Shown: piece by piece, positions 63,925 through 64,000 of the stretch
How the letters are laid out: the number at the start of each line of letters is the position of its first letter
Position numbering within the stretch: the first letter of the stretch is position 1
From: Pseudoalteromonas rubra
GTDB lineage: Bacteria; Pseudomonadota; Gammaproteobacteria; Enterobacterales; Alteromonadaceae
Assembly: GCF_001482385.1 (NCBI RefSeq)
Contig: NZ_CP013611.1
Coordinates: 62,001-126,000, forward strand
Direction: 5' to 3'
DNA length: 64,000 bases
Notes under the pieces: generated by a model
Told to the model about the DNA's origin: nothing
The model's database searches: none
The model's input: only the letters and a program-made list of their open reading frames with translations
Position numbers and translations under genes: made by a program

Positions 63925-64000
63925 ATGACCAATCATGTTGCCGCCTGTGGCCAGATGAAAGTAGCGACACTGGAACAGGAGCCTCACGGCACGCACAGCG
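63925..64000 (+). CDS. Start of an unidentified gene, cut by the window edge
   Basis: An ATG opens a frame of 25 codons that continues past the last base. The N-terminus (MTNHVAACGQMKVATLEQEP) does not resemble a known family. No strong ribosome site is seen, only GTGAG about 10 bases upstream. It is divergent from the DUF1360-like gene. Confidence 0.35.
   Translation, partial: MTNHVAACGQMKVATLEQEPHGTHS

Overview
The window looks like chromosomal core genome from a marine gammaproteobacterium of the order Alteromonadales, most likely Pseudoalteromonas or a close relative. This is inferred from the proteins (E. coli-like but diverged FtsH, RlmE, UvrY, UvrC, PgsA and HelD), moderate GC content and conserved blocks such as rlmE-ftsH-folP-glmM-tpiA-secG-tRNA-Leu and uvrY-uvrC-pgsA-tRNA. 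No phage, insertion sequence, integron or CRISPR array was seen.

Layout. 1-3.3 kb: the end of a PerM-type permease, then a large cysteine desulfurase / metallo-beta-lactamase-like / rhodanese fusion. 3.3-9.1 kb: a LacI-family regulator divergent from pgi, then zwf-pgl. 9.2-15.2 kb: a sodium-dependent transporter, an RstAB-like two-component system, an unknown lipoprotein and a secreted serine beta-lactamase-like protein. 15.2-22.2 kb: yhbY divergent from rlmE-ftsH, then folP-glmM, tpiA-secG and two tRNA-Leu(GAG) genes. 22.3-32 kb: helD, a RimK-like ligase, a PspB-like protein, divergent queC and queE, an AraC/GyrI-type regulator with a MATE pump, a periplasmic solute-binding protein and cysK. 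32-39 kb: a DUF5916 outer-membrane protein, a dicarboxylate symporter, then uvrY-uvrC-pgsA. 39.1-40.2 kb: a tRNA array (Gly, Cys, Leu, Gly, Leu, truncated Gly, Gly, Cys) behind a strong promoter.

40.2-53.1 kb holds the most coherent accessory system. A seven-gene minus-strand operon encodes an HlyD-type adaptor, an ATPase, two MacB/FtsX permeases, a sigma54-dependent response regulator, its histidine kinase and an LPP20-type lipoprotein. Divergent from it is a plus-strand operon for a YbbA/LolD-type ATPase, a YbbP-like permease and an AttH-like lipoprotein. The shared intergenic region has four CGGACA repeats and, on the side of the adaptor, a good -24/-12 (sigma54) promoter. This suggests a self-contained, envelope-sensing export circuit.

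53.2-64 kb: an exported acetoacetate-decarboxylase-like protein, two small membrane proteins, feoAB, a twice-frameshifted His-rich lipoprotein gene, a 1411-residue SNF2-family helicase, a GNAT gene cut by an amber codon, a DUF1360-like membrane protein and the first codons of another gene. At least two protein genes and one tRNA are visibly broken. Assignments rest on motifs and recalled family similarity; no database search was run.
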